From NCBI GenBank assembly GCA_010645155.1, contig JAAGOF010000188.1, forward strand, positions 276,390-340,389: a stretch of DNA of 64,000 nt, in the 5' to 3' direction. A program made the translations under genes and the position numbers. Positions 36,028 to 51,000 of this stretch are shown here, one piece after another. The DNA comes from Tigriopus japonicus (taxonomy: Eukaryota; Arthropoda; Copepoda; Harpacticoida; Harpacticidae). Under the pieces are notes generated by a model. The model saw only the letters and a program-made list of their open reading frames with translations. It made no database searches and had not been told where the DNA came from. The number at the start of each line of letters is the position of its first letter. Position 1 is the stretch's first letter.

Positions 36028-39000
36028 ATGAGTCCCAGTCCAACTGACACGCCTTCTCCACCGAGTGAACCTACACAGGCCATTCCGACATCCATGTTGA
36101 CATCAATGGAGATTTTCATGGCCCAACATGCCAACCAACTCGAGACATCCGATGTCCCCAGACATTTATGGCCGATTCTCTTTCACAAATTGAGTAACAA
36201 TGTAAGTAATATTTGGACAGCTTCTTTGATAGTTCTTAGACTTTTTCGCTGCGTTGAACTTTTGGAAACGTTAAAAATAATAATGTGTTGAGACATTTCG
36301 TAAATGATATTTTGGACTAGAATTTTGATTTAACAAAGGATTGGAAGTTGTTGATAAAGTGTTATGACTTATGAGTGTGAGTAAAAGAACCTAGTGTTAT
36401 CTACTTAATAAGTGACATGAATGAAGGGTAATTGCCACTCACGGTCATGTCATGCCGTTGAAAATGTGTAAAATAAATTGATGTGGATGATTACATACTT
36501 GTCAAAAGGTAAAAAATAATGAAATAATACTCTTGCAACTCAAAAGTTATTTTTGCTTCTCAGGAATCTAGATCCATTAAGATGTTTTTGAAAAAGTATT
36601 TCTGTAATAATGGAAAATGCCTTCTACGAAACTCAACGAGCTCATATAATTATTCTTTTTCGTTGTGTATTTCGAAGAAAAAACTGACAATGTATTATGT
36701 TAACTTTTGAGCTTACTGATCTAATCAGATTAGAATTTGGAGTTTATCCTTGGAAATCACAACCTCTAAAATATTTTCGAAACTCTGAGGGAAATGCTTA
36801 GTTATCTCCTTGGTACTCTTTCAACATGTCGGAAATTTCTGTCCTTCTCAAAACTGTGGCGATCGCCAACGGAGTCTGTCCGTACAAGTTTTGCTCTTTA
36901 GTCTTCACCCCTTGAGCAATCAAATACTCCACGACGTCAATACGGCCAGTTTCAACGGCAGAATGCAATGCAGTTTGATGGGTCAGATTCTTGGTGTTCA
37001 AATTGGCCCCGGCCAACATGAAGCAATGCAATCGCTTCTTTTTGCCTTGACGAGCTAGTGAGCAAAGAATCTCTCCCAATTCGCCCTTGCTGATGAGCAG
37101 ATGAGCCCCACAATCTACCAAACATTTGATGACATCCTCGTGTTCAGCATCGATAGCACATCTGAGGGGAGAATCATTGTTGCGGTCACGAGAATGGACA
37201 CTCGCGCCGTTTTTCAGGAGATACTCGACAAGTTCGGTTTTTCCCTCACTAGCTGCCACATGGAGAGGGGTTCGTTGATCATAGTCGCAAATCCTCCAAT
37301 TGACACCAGTGTCGTTGAGGGCTTTAATGGTTTCCAGGTCGCCTTTATAAACTGCTGAGCAAAGGATGGATGGAAACAGGATCTTCTCCACTTCTTGTAC
37401 CTCTTCCGATGTGGTGAGATTGAGCGACTTGGCCACCTCTTGAATGATCTCCAACTCGTTCATGAAAACCTTGTCATTTCGGGCCTTTTTGGATTTCAAG
37501 TCCAGAACAGTGATCTCCCCAGCCAAATTGGTTTGCATTTTCTCACGCTTCTCTTCCAAGGACCATTCATCTTTCGACAAGACATAGCTTAGCTTGGTTA
37601 AGGCGGCCTCGGGAGTGATATCACATCCCGGCAAGACGCCAACATCCATTAAAGCCTTTCCAGTTTCATATAAGGGACTGACCCCTCCTTGTGAACATTG
37701 AGTCACACTCAAGATAATGACTCCTCTCGCGACAGCCTCCTGAATGTGCCTTAAAATATCTTTCCGATTGGTTGGAATATTTCCAGCCCCATAACATTGA
37801 AGGACCACACCTTGAATCGGAGGCATCAAGAAATGAGCCATGGTTTCGCTATGAATGGATGGAAACAACCTGAGCAAAACCACATTTCGATTAAGCTTGG
37901 AGTGAACGCGGAACTTTTCAATAGTTTTCGGATGAAAGATGGCCTTGTAATCCACTTCAAAATCGATGGCAGCCTTGACAAGAGGAGGCATATTCAAGCT
38001 ATCAAAAGCGTGAAGATCCTCGGAACTGATCTTGATCGTCCGATTTCCACGCATGAGTTGATGCCGAAAGTAGACGGTCACTTCTGGGATGTTGTAATTG
38101 CCTGCCAAGATCAGAGCTCCCACAAAGTTGTCTCTTCCATCGGAACGGGTCTCAAAGCACGGGATTTGAGAACCAGTAATAATGACAGGTTTCCCTAAAT
38201 GCTCAAGCATAAAGGACAGAGCCGAAGCTGTGTAAGCAAGGGTGTCAGTCCCATGGAGCACTACAAAGCCATCAAATGCTTCATAGGCATCCTTAATATC
38301 ATTGGCGATGGAGATCCAATCATCCATGGTCATATTGCTCGAGTCCAAAAGGGGATCATATTCGTAGATGGTGTAAATCACCCGTTTATGGTTGGGGACA
38401 TGGGGCAAGACCAATGGAAGTAGGCAAGGATCTTGGTTCTTGGAACTTCGAGCTCGAATCTCTTGTTGAAATCTCAAGTTCGAATATTTCTCGTCATGCA
38501 TGTTGATGGTTGCTCTTATGGTGGCTTCCATGGCGTGAGGTTGAGGAGTGAGAGCACCCTCGGCATTCCTAACCATTCCAATAGTTCCACCGGTATAGAG
38601 AACCAACACCTAAACCAAAGTGATTTGCTTAACGAAATAAAAAATCTTGCAAAATCGATATCTGCTAGTCTCACCTTGGCTTCATTTTTGTCGTCCAAAG
38701 TGATGCAATCATTGAGATCCAATGAGGTTGAGGTCCTCAATTTCCTCGGGATCGTTGAATCGTCCACATTGGAAAGAGTCCTATTCCGTGTTCCAAACTG
38801 TGGGGATCGAGAAAGATAATGATCAAGTCTAGATGGACTAGAACCAGGAATGGGGATGGGTTCCGTCATTGTTGACACTGAAACCTCAGCATGACTCCTT
38901 CATTTCATCAGCATTGGACATGCTGCAGTAGAAAGCTTTCTCTCTCTATTCACTTGAGCCTGACTTTCTTGCTCACAATTGCCTTGAAGGCTGCTCACGT

Positions 39001-42000
39001 TCAAGGTCGCTAAGAAGTAGAAGAACTTTCACGCATTACCATTGTTTTTGTGATTCTAAAACTTTGTTGGGATTGCTTTCGAACACAACACATCGATGCT
39101 AAGAGCTTCCTCATGGTACTGATCACAAAGCATATTGGGCGAATGATTTGAACTGGACACATACGGCCACTTCTAAATGTTTTATTTATTAGTGGTCGAT
39201 TGGGAACTAGCCCACGTGCTGAATGTCAGTTTCTTTACGCCTTTTGGCGTCGATTTGCCTCCTTGACAATGCAAATCATACAAACAAAATGAGTTTTTTC
39301 TTTATTCACCTGTTCAAAGAATATAGAAATACTTGACCTGACTTGCTTAATTCGAGCAATTTTTTCCAAACAATATTAAGCATCTTTTTTAATACAAAAC
39401 GAGAAAGTGGTATTGTCTCTATTTACTACTGATTTGCATCTGTGAGTTGTTATCCTTTGAAGCTGACAGATCTGATTGAACGTTTGCCCCTTTTACAAAT
39501 AGGTAGCGTCGGATTTTTTTACCTGGAGGGGTTTTAGGTGACGTTGGAATTGCCCTGATACATCAAAGTTATGAGGTCGAAATCTCAAAAAGTTAATAAC
39601 AAAAACATTATATTGATTTTAAGTTAACTTCCTTACCTCAAAAAAGTCTACAAAATGGTAGATTTTGTCGGCCATTTAGTACTTCCGTTTGGACCAATTT
39701 TCCCTTTGAAATTACGAACTTTTTAACTCACCAAAGAAAGAACCATTGAGGGATAGAGCCGAGAATTGGTTTTTTTCGTAACGTCAGGTACAGGGTGAGT
39801 CTCGACAAAACCCAAACCATTGGGGACGTCTTTAGACGAACCCTGTACTGACCTGTACATATTAGGGTTAAAGTTAGTACTTAAGTTGTATCATAGAAAT
39901 ATGATGTGGCAATGACGATGATGAACTGTTGCCCAGATGACGCATACAGTCAGATATTTTTGAAGGCCATTGTGGCCAATGAAACACATTTAACTCGACA
40001 CAGAGAGTCTATCTATCCATCTATCTATTCATCACATATTTATTGAACAATCTAAGTGAATAATGAACGATTTGGAAACATTGATGCAAAGGACCATTTT
40101 CCTTGAATCGCAAATATTCCCTGTTTTTTCAAGAAAATAATCCTAAACGGAAAATGAATGAAAATTTGAAATTCTCCAAAGGGAACAAACGAATTAGAAT
40201 TTTGTTATTGTTAGACAAACCCTAGACAAAAGGTATGCTAAACTGCCGCGTTAACTCTTTCAGGACGTTTGAGTGTTATAACACCCAAACACTATTCTCG
40301 TTTTAAATCTATTTTCTGTCGCCCCGGGAAATTTTGACGTTTTTTCAGTTAAAAAGAGTTGCTCACGAGAGAAACACCTTCATTCTCGTCCTAAAAATTT
40401 GAAATTTGAATGAAATTTAACGAAGTTACGTAAAGAAGAATTCTGGAATAATTCATTTAATTTGCTAAGTACTAAAGCTGTTGTCAAATTAGTTGTACTA
40501 TACAAATTATGTTGCCCTTTTATATTATAATACTTCGCATGTTCTTGCATGTGTGGGCGAAGTTTGAAGTCTTTTTACATCATAGTTTATGTACAGTGAG
40601 CCTTTAAATTTTGTGTGCTACAATACCCAATTATCTGGAACTGCCCTTTCATTCACGATATTTTGTATAATGAAAATGAAAAATGAAAATTTTGGATGAC
40701 AAAAATGTCAATTTTTGACTCCAAAAGCGAAAAAAATCGCTCTGGGTTTATAAAAACTCAAATTCCCAAACAATCTATGTAGGTTTTTGATCGTATTAGG
40801 TATATGAAAATTCTGCAATTTTGTTTGTTTTGGCACGACAGGTCAAAATAATAATAACTATTAACTAAATCATACTAAGGAATTTTTTTTTTCTTGAAAA
40901 ACGGTGATCTAATTATCTTCACATCATTAAGTTGAATGTTTACTTGAAAATTTAAGGAAATCTACTGAACAGACGTGTCTTCAGACGTGTGAATATGATT
41001 TTTCTTCGAAGAAGCATGCTCAATTTGGACCAAAAGTGATTTTCCAAATCTTACAGAATTTCACAAAATTTGAATTGAACACGTACCAACAAACCCTTTT
41101 CATGATTGAAAGGGCATTTTTCAAAACTATGTATTTTAAGAGAGCTTTAGATTACATTTTTATCATTTTAACTTGCGACTAAATATAAAAAATGAAGAAT
41201 TTTCATGCTGTTTGTGGGAAACCTACGACTTCTTTCTTTGCAATGTAAACGGCTACAGCGGTTTTGATGATTTTCATGCACCTTAATAACATTTCAAAGT
41301 AATAAAAGAAGCCAAGGTTATGATCTTGTATCTTTAGCCCTTTTATTCCAATTGGGTGTTGTGGCATCCAAAAATTTAACGTTTAATATAGTCACGGTCA
41401 CATTGAATTTGTTGTATTTTATACCAGTGCTATAGTACCTTTCTAACTCAAAAATATTTCACGTGTATAGTGTATAACAAAAGTTTCGTGCTGAAAGAGT
41501 TAAGGAAGAGGCAATAAAGCCTTGTAACTGATTTTTAATGACATTTCTGGTCAAAGAAATTTAAAAAAGCGAAGGCTATTGGAATATGTAGAAATACGAA
41601 TTTATAGGACAAAATAGTCTGCAATTTAGGGGAATCCCCGTGCTTCTTTGTTTTTTCTATTGCTTTCCCACCAAAAAAAATATGACTTATCGAAAAAGCA
41701 GTCGACTCTCCATGGAATGAACACGATTTGCAGCAATGTTTTGTTTGTGAGAGTCAAAGAAATATAATAGTATCCAAGTGGTTCACCAACAATGATTGTT
41801 TACTTAATAGGGTTCTCACTTAGAGTGAGTTGACTTAATCTTCTTTTCTAACGAAAAATTGCAAGATTTGACGCTTAAAAGTAACACAACCAGATTTTCA
41901 GTGTTTTCAAACGGTTTTGCATCATCTCCAGTGTGGAGTTACGTGCAATCTTTTCCAAGAAAGCTTTAAATTAGCCCAAATCTAGCCCAAACAGTTTACC

Positions 42001-45000
42001 CAATCGAGCAAAATTCACTAATGGCAAAGTTCATTAAAAAAAGAATATTTGTAAGACAAGATTGATTTACTAAATATGTGCAAAATACCAACAAGATTGT
42101 GTGGTGGATTACTCACAATTGATCCATGGATAGCTTTTTGAATTAATAGGTTTATGCTCCGTGATGATTTTCATCAAGGGCTTTATGTGGGGAAATGGAT
42201 TCAAATACAGTTTCAGAATCGTTGGGTTTACAGTTAGTTTAAGACCCATGTAAGACTTAAGTTGTTACTTACAAAGTGGCGTCCTTTAGAGCTCATTGTA
42301 AATGCAGAATATCACTAAACGTTGTTTTGTCAACTGTCTTGAGCTCCTCGGTTTAGAGAAGTAATTGTGTCACCCTCAACGGGTATCTAGCTATTCTTGA
42401 CGTAAGCTCACTCGTACGAAAGATTTCTGCCCTGTGATTCCAGTTCTCGACCGTTGAAAATAAATGGTTTTCTCAGGATGGACTCGGGCCTTCTGAATCT
42501 CTGGATGATGACTCAAAAAATGTCGAATAAAGAAGCTTAATGCCGCCGACGGCAAAACTCTTTCAAGCATGCATCTACGTATAGTTCTGCTGATTTTTGC
42601 AACAACGGGTGATGGATGGGGACTTGAGGAATTAGAAAATGATGGTTTCAGACAAAAAATCTTTCATATTTTTCCGTGATGAAAACTGTAAACTAAGCCT
42701 TTATTTGCCATATCTCATTGGTTGACAATGCTCCTTAAACATTCACAACTTTTTGCAATATTTTTCCTTTCAGAAAAGCGACTTGTCGCAACTTTGGTCA
42801 CGCTGATCCTATTTAATATTATCAAATTCTAGGGTGAACCGGAAACCCACAAATCTGTGGGAACATTCTAAAAGACACAGTGAATGCTGTTCACTTAGGT
42901 GATCAACTTAAAACTTTGCTATTACTCTATGCTCTATTATCCACACAACATTACGAGTTTTGCCTTAGAAATTGAACTTTTAAACCTAAAAAATTAAATG
43001 TTCAGGACCATGGTTTATTACTAGGGCCCGGATATACTGTATATTTCTTTAATTTTAAATGATTTTTTTCCGTTTTTCCTCAATTCTTTCAAATAATTTG
43101 GCTGTTTCAAGGAAAATTATAAATTTTCTTGAATATTTGAGTCAAAAAAATATTTGAGGCAAAATTGAGGAAAAGAGATGAATGACCTATGGTATCTAAA
43201 GAACACCTACAAAAGCTTGGCTTGAAGATAAAGTCATGAAGCAATCTTGGCTCGGGCTTAAAATCATGTTCCCATTCTGTGAACGTTAGGAACTTAAGGG
43301 TTAATATGCAACAACTAAGTTCTTAACAACGCGAAAAGTTCTCGCATAAGCTAGTTTTGGTGTTCTTTGGGTTAAACCTTTATAACTTTGAAATGTATGA
43401 TTAATGTAAAGCTGAACTCTCGAGGTTTCGAAATCTGGCAATTTTCTTTCAAAATTTTAAACTTGATCGGTTAAATTAACCACCGTGTCATTGTAAAGTT
43501 TTTAAATGTAGCCACGATTTGTCAAGCATTGTTAAACTTATTAGAACATGCGGAAATATCCAATGGTTCTGTGATCTCTGTACCAAAAGTATGATTGGCC
43601 CACGTACCCACGTACACAAGAGTACTGTCCTGTTTCGTTAACTTAAGGGACAAAATTACTTTGAGCACGGATGATGTTGCTTTAAGTAAGTTGGTTTGTG
43701 TACGATAGGCTTCCAAAAGAATAGAGAAGGAATAATTTTGTGTAAACAGTTTTTTAAGAACTGTTTCATAGAATCCAGTTTTTTACCAAAGCCTGGTGGT
43801 ATTTGATAGTTATCAAAATAGAATTTGAAGTTTCAATGTTTCTGTCGTAATCGTTTTGAGTGCTCGTCAAATTCTGGCACTGTAGTTTTTATATCTCATA
43901 TGGAGTGATCCTCTCTTTTCATCTCACTGAACACGTTTCAATTCAAGCAAAACCTGGCGGGCTCAATTGCTTGTGTGCGAGGCAAATTGTCTCGTTTCAA
44001 ATTGCTAGGAAATTTACCCATCGAAGCTCTTGAAGCAAACCTACTGTAGTCACGTACGTGACCGAACAGATAGTTGAGGATGAAGTCATTACTTTAGAGG
44101 TCCTCTGCCTCGAACAGGATCGTCATTAGATTTCTTCGATGGGCCTTTTGAGACACTCGCATTCCACCCTAACGCTGAAAAGCCATTTTTCTCCATTGTT
44201 TGTAATGATAAGCTTAGAGAGAGTAGAAAGAGATCGGCTTTCATTGGCTGGATTGCCTGGACCAGTAGATTCTTTGTTAAGTCTGGCTTGGTGTACCTTT
44301 TTTATTGACAAGAACAGTGCCTGCCCAAGTCAAGTCTATTGCCTTACTTTTCACAATCAATTATCTTAAAAAAATAAGATGTAAATTACCATTAGCATGA
44401 AAAGTACACAAAATTTGGTGAAAGTGAGGTAATCAAGATCAACTGCTTTAGCTGATTATGATTCTAAGTTAAATCATACTTCTTTGTATTGACCCCCCCT
44501 CCATCCCTTAGGTGCAGAGCTTGAACATGTGTGAAATGAAAATGAGAGCGAAATTCAATTCGAAATTTTCAACTCTGTTTTCCTGTGGATTGGAGGATGA
44601 AATCCAACAAGAAAAGGTTGTCAACGTGATTACCAATCTATTCTGAGTATCTATACGCTAGGCTACACTGTAGGTTTGGCTAGTCCAATGTAGAGCACTA
44701 TAATAACCACTATAATAACAGAGTACAGTCATAAAGTGCGCCATCTAGTGGATTTCATGCGGCAACAGCCCGCCGTTCCCATGATACTCACATTTTTGAA
44801 GATTGCGACGGTCATTCATCAGTTTTGGACAAACTAAAGTGCCTAAAATGTTGATGGCCGAACTCCAAATGATACCTTAGTGTTTTTCTGATGAATTTTG
44901 ACATACATCATGCTTAAATCACCTTTATAATAGTCAGATTTCCATGCAATTTTGAGAGGGATTTCACTAATAATTTCAACCAAAAACCACCACAGGTCCA

Positions 45001-48000
45001 TTAACAATACTCAGTCAACATTTGAGGCACTTTAGTTTGTCCATAACTGATGAATGACAGTTGCAATCTTCAAAAATATGTGTATCATGGGAACGGCGAG
45101 CTGTTGCCGCATGAAATCCGCTAGATGGCGCACTTTATGACTGTACTCTTGCTCTAGTCCAATGTAGGGACCCTACTAGAGAGTCCGGCCGTCATAGGCT
45201 AACACATGGTGTCCATGATTCATGTTGGTGATTGGCAAAAAACTTTTGCAGGCCCGGATTTCACGTTACTAAGATTTTGTTGTCAGTCACTCAATTGCGA
45301 GACATTAATTGGCCCTTGTTTAAACTCCACACTAATTAAAATCCACTTTTGCATAGCAGGTAAATACATTAGACACATTTTCAGCAGGCTTGAAGATTTC
45401 CACCACCGTATCTGGTCGGGCTTTCATAGATTTTATTGGCTAGCCTCTTTATCAGTGTCTCTAATTCAAGGTACTACCGAAAATTTCAATCCATTTTCAG
45501 GAGTAAACTTGTTCTGGGCAAGTTGTCATTGACTAATTGCTTTCAACGACATCGATAGGGAAGCCTGTGATGATCGAAATCAAAATATTGTCTAAGTTTG
45601 TTTTGACACGTTCTAGGACTTCAATAACTATAGCTATTTCAGGTTTCTGTCTGGAAATTGCTAATTGTAATCACTTGTAAAATTTGTGACAGGTGTCGTT
45701 GTTTTTTCAGATTATATTTTTAAATCTGTACACAAGAAACATTTTATGAATTGAGGTAGAAATAACTGAGCAATAGACTGATATTCTGTTTAGCTATAAC
45801 GAGGGTTGGAAGTTAATCGTAGATGGTTAATCTAGGTCCTGATGACGTCAATGGAATTCAAACCGGAATATTCCAGGGAAAATACTGGCTGAGACGCAAC
45901 TCTAAAACAGCATTGCCGTGCTAAATATATTGAAGCGATAACGCTTTTTTCCTCCCCATGCTTTGTTGTTCACATCATTTTATTGTTTTAGGGGTAAATC
46001 TACATACAGTTTTGAGAATGGAATAATTCCAAGAGACACATTTAGTTTGTAAATGTAATGGAAACATGAGTTGACAAACTTCGACTGTTGGGAATCATCG
46101 TTTATCGATTCCGAATTTCGACCATTAAGCAACACTTAAAATCACTCACTTGAAACGCTCACGAGGTGCTCTTTTGTACTCTTCATCTCGCTCACTTAAG
46201 GCTTAGGTAAATTACGTCTTTCATCAAGAGCATCCACTAACTAGCCTTTCGGCCCTTCATGAGTCATGAAAGATCGAAAGAGTTGGCACACGGAAGACAG
46301 ATTTCGTGAGAAATCACTGCCTCAAAAATGAAGTAAGCGGTAAATTCCCGTCAGCAAAAGTTCACCGGTAATTTACTGAATCCTCAACATGGCTGGAGAA
46401 GCAAAAATGGTCAGATTTAAACAATAGAGTGATCCGATTTTGGACGGACATTATTTTCCTTGACAATAGGACATGTATAAGGTTGCTTCAAGTGAGCGTT
46501 TTAAATCATTCCGCGGGCGGCAAAACAGGTCCGTTGGCTGTGCTGAGCTGCTCAGCCCATTTTGGCGAATCCAAGTTTTTCCCATTTTAACGTGCATTTG
46601 ATGATTCTAGGTGCCTGGAAACGATCTAAATTTTACGTTTTGATTCCTCTGCTTTCACTTGGCTGAAAATATGCCCAATTTGTTTGCTTGAAAATGATAC
46701 AGAAAAGATTAGATCTTAACAGAAAGAAGCGTTAAAAAATATTGCATTTCTCTATATGTTAAGTATTTTGAAATATTGAAATGATTCTTTGGAACCCACT
46801 GAATAAATCAGCATCTTTATATTAGTGTTTGGATCAATGTTAAGTCCTATTTTTTCAATAGCATAAGGCCTGCTTACTTGCTTTTAAATCAATCACCCTA
46901 ATATTATTTTTTGCATATTATTGACCCAATTCCAGCCAAGGTATCCTTAAGTGAAATACCGATCGTTTCCAAGGACCTAGAATCATCAAATGCTCGTCAA
47001 AATGGGAAAAACTTGGATTCGCCAAAATGGGCTGAGCAACTCAGCACAGCCAACGGCCTTGTTTTGCCGCCCGCGGAATGATTTAAAACGCTCACTTGGA
47101 GCAACCTTATGCATGTCTAATTGTACGGTTGATATTGCGTGTTTGACATGAAGAACCTTCCGTTAGGTGTTAAAGTAATTACACGATCAGGCAAAATGAT
47201 CCATGGATTTGGGTCTTATGAATAGCAGGGCCACAAATCACTCGAACAAAATCACTTGAAATTTTTGATTCAACAATCCTGAAACCCGTCCTCCGAATTC
47301 CGAAGAGCTTTCTAGTCCAGGAACTCCAAAACGATTCATGGTTTACTACGGATTTCAAAAAGTCCGAATAGACTTGTTGACTGATTCTAACACCATTGAA
47401 GATCCGCAGAGTCGCATATTTTACCATTTGAGTTTGTGGCTCCCGAACCCATAAGAAAACCCGGTCTTTAGGTTTTGAAACGGTGATGAAATAAAGCAAG
47501 GGTTTCATACAAAGCCATTCAGGGATTATGCAATGCCATTTTGTTCGTTTAGCTCTCTTTGACCCGGTGTTACACATTTGAAATGTTTTTTTTTTTTTGG
47601 TTTATGGGTGAAAAGATGTGCTTATGCTTTCAATAACCGACCAGTTCTGCACACCAAGCACTAACCTAAACTCTTATGAACGGTTCTGAATAAACAACTT
47701 TGCTTAAAATCAGGGTAGTTGAATCGAAATTACAAGTAACGAAATACAGTAATTTGTTCCTTTTTCGCAAAAGGAACTGTAATGACATTATTTTTCAAAA
47801 ATGCTGTAATGAACCGAAAAAAACATCAGCAAAGACCTTGCGTCGCCAGCCCCATCTTACATTGATTTCTGACATGGTTGCCAAGGCGAGATCTATGAAG
47901 TTAGTTTTTAGCACAACCTAAATCCTTTTCCTTGACGATTATCTTCTTTTTAGTGGCATCATTTAGTTTAAATGTCACCCATTTTTGAGAAATGATAAAA

Positions 48001-51000
48001 AAATGATAGCCATCGAAGAAACAGAGTTGGCATGTGGCCAAAAAGTGACATCAAAGATTATGTCCCGGAAGTCATGGTTTAAGTAAAAAGTGAGAAAACT
48101 TAAAAAAAGCGAGATCCCTGGGTCCCACCCAAAAAACCGACTGTTTTGTTTTCATGGGGGCCTTGACAAGATTTGGCGCCATTCTGCCATCTTCATCTTT
48201 GTTCTGACAGCAGTTTCCGACCCGGGGGGGCTCTTTCAAATGTCGACGAAATCTTGATTTCTTCGATATCTCGAAAAATGCCTTCGAGGCTTACCACCTT
48301 TTTTCAAATATTTTTCAAATTCGGTTATGATAAACTGGCATTATCAGAATGGTTTAAAATAAGTCTCTTTTAATTCATTTGAAGTATTATAACAATTATT
48401 CAAACCAAAATTTTCTATACTTAAAACTTCAAACCAAATTGCACATAAAGTTTCGCAAGTTTTATACGAGATTTCACTTGTTAATTAATATATCGTTCAC
48501 CTAAGTTCAAAGTAGCTAGCAAAGCTGTATCTCGAAAGGCTTTAGTCCTTCTATCCTTGGGTACCTTTTTTCATCATTTTTATTGAAACTGGATTCTCTT
48601 GGGTAAATAGTTCCTCGATGAGTTCAATCCATGAAACGACCGAACGAACAGAAAGAAAGAACTGAAATTTACTGGAATTTCCGCTTTCTTTTTTCTAAAT
48701 TTATGAGTAAGTATTGCATCATCGTTTTTGTTGCATGAACGCCAAACCAGGCATTTTTAAGAGAGGGAGGGGTAGCTTCCCGTACTGGTTTGTTAAAGAT
48801 TTTTTTGAGTGCTTAGAAGCATCCAATTCAACCTTTTACTAGATTCGTTAATATTTCATTCAAGACCCAAGGAGGAACACAAATGTTCTATTAAGTTATA
48901 GTTCGAAGTGCGAAAGGCATGCGCAGCTCTTATTTCAAACCAAAGGAGGGTACTTATTATGATATTTGACTATTGTAAAAGCTTGTCAAGTGCTAGTGAG
49001 CTATTTCAATATTAAGAATATCTTTTATTCAAGTTTCCAGAGGTCGGAATTCAATGTTTGCCATTATTGTTCCTCGTTGGAACGTTTCAACCAATGACAC
49101 ACTAGACTCTATCCCTTAATCATTTTTATAAAAGTCTACGATATTAAATTGAGATTAAAAGTCGGCAAATAAGGACAACACGTCAACGAGTTTTATGCGC
49201 GTTACTAACATAAATTGAATTCCGAGCTCAGGGAACTTCTCAAAAATTTACCTATCAATCCTGAAACACCTTAATGCTTCCTGACGATCATAAATAAATC
49301 TTGATAGTTGGCTGTAGAAGAAATAGGTTGTTATTTCTTTTAATATGACCCGTCAAATCAAAAGCAATATTCATTAAGTTTGAGGTACTTTATGGATACC
49401 AACCTTGAAAATATTGCAGCAAATACAATTGAACATTGGAAAAGTGGAGAAGTGCGCTATCGAAGAAAATATTGAGAATGCAAAGTTAATCCTTCACTAT
49501 TTTGCCACCTTGAACAAGCCAAGGCTCCTCTTCCACTACTTAGGATTGGGTTTCGCATCGAACTTGTGCGCTTGTTCATTCGATTCGCCCGCTCCCTTCT
49601 GAAAGACAATCCTGCTCAGCGAACACGGCTTTATCCAGTACATACACAGGAAAGGAATGACTCAATCTAGTCGTGCTCTCCATCTGGGGGTCAAAGTCCA
49701 TTTCGACGACGACATTTGTTATGAGCTCAAGCTCGGGTTGATCCAAACTAACCATGAAGTTAACCCTAAACTAATTCCAAAACAATGCAATACATCCGTT
49801 CCACAGTCAACCGCGCTCGGGGCCTTCCGAGTAAGGCCTCTGAGCAAATCGAGGTTCTCTTGGAGCTCACCAAGAGCATGATATATTACGCAGTGGTCAT
49901 CAGTCTAACCCTTAATCTTCTTGGAACGGTTTCCGTCTTCATGTATGGAACATTCTACTTCGCCTTTGTTCCTGCACCCCAACATGAAGGTGCCATTCAT
50001 CCCACTTTTGTGCCGTGTGAACGGGTCATGGGAAAGTGTGGATTCTTGAATGCCACTGTGGAACTTTCCGAGAGGAATCCGGTGCTGATGACGGGTCAAC
50101 CCTATACGATCATGATTCAATTGGAAATGCCGGAATCACCTGTCAATCGACGATTAGGCATGTTCATGAACTGCTTGAAAATGCGGAGTCGGGACGGGAT
50201 TTTTCGTAAAGAAAACTGCAAAGCGTCCTTGATGCAATATCGATCCGAACTTTTACGGGTTCTTGAGACATTTGTCTTTGCTCCTGTGTTATTAACCGGT
50301 CATTCTACGGAGAAGCAATGGGTGACAGTGGAGTTCTTTAACAATTTCTTGGACGATCCCTTGAGTCCTGTGGTTGGAATGAATTACGAGATCCAGTCTC
50401 GATTCATTGAAGTGTATAATATACGATATCGGATCTATGCCAACTTCAGTGGACTCCGCTACTTGATGTTCAATTATCCGCTAATATCAGCGTTCATTGG
50501 TAGCAGTCTCAATTTGATGTTTCTCTCGGCTATCATCCTTTTATCTTGGTACCGATTCTTTTCGCCCAAATTGAAGGATGAGGATAATTTTTATGCGAAT
50601 AACGAACATCAGGAGGATTTTTTCGAAAGCCCGATGGAGGAATATGAACCAGAAGAAAAAGCGACATTGCTGAACGAGGGAGATACTGAAGACGAAAAAG
50701 TTTCCGAAGGTGGCTCGTCAGTTGAAGATCTTAAAAAGGAAATGGACCAAATTTTTCGGGATGATGAGAGATTAAAAAGTGCCAGATTAGAAGACGCCGA
50801 AAGTGATTGAATATCCAGCTTTCATAACAAACTAAACATGTACCAATGTGAACATATTGACCACATGGATAGTGCTGAAATTTGTTTTTGACTTTCCTGA
50901 TGATCAACGAAATACACGTATTGTATTGATAAAAGTGTCTAATTTTAAAGTATTATCTATTTAGCAAAAAGGAAATATGAGAAAACCATTATTTTTGTTT

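Noticed and set aside
47179..47577. 132-codon minus-strand frame in TTLL12 intron 1
   Set aside because: No domain; adjacent to a foldback element; considered chance.
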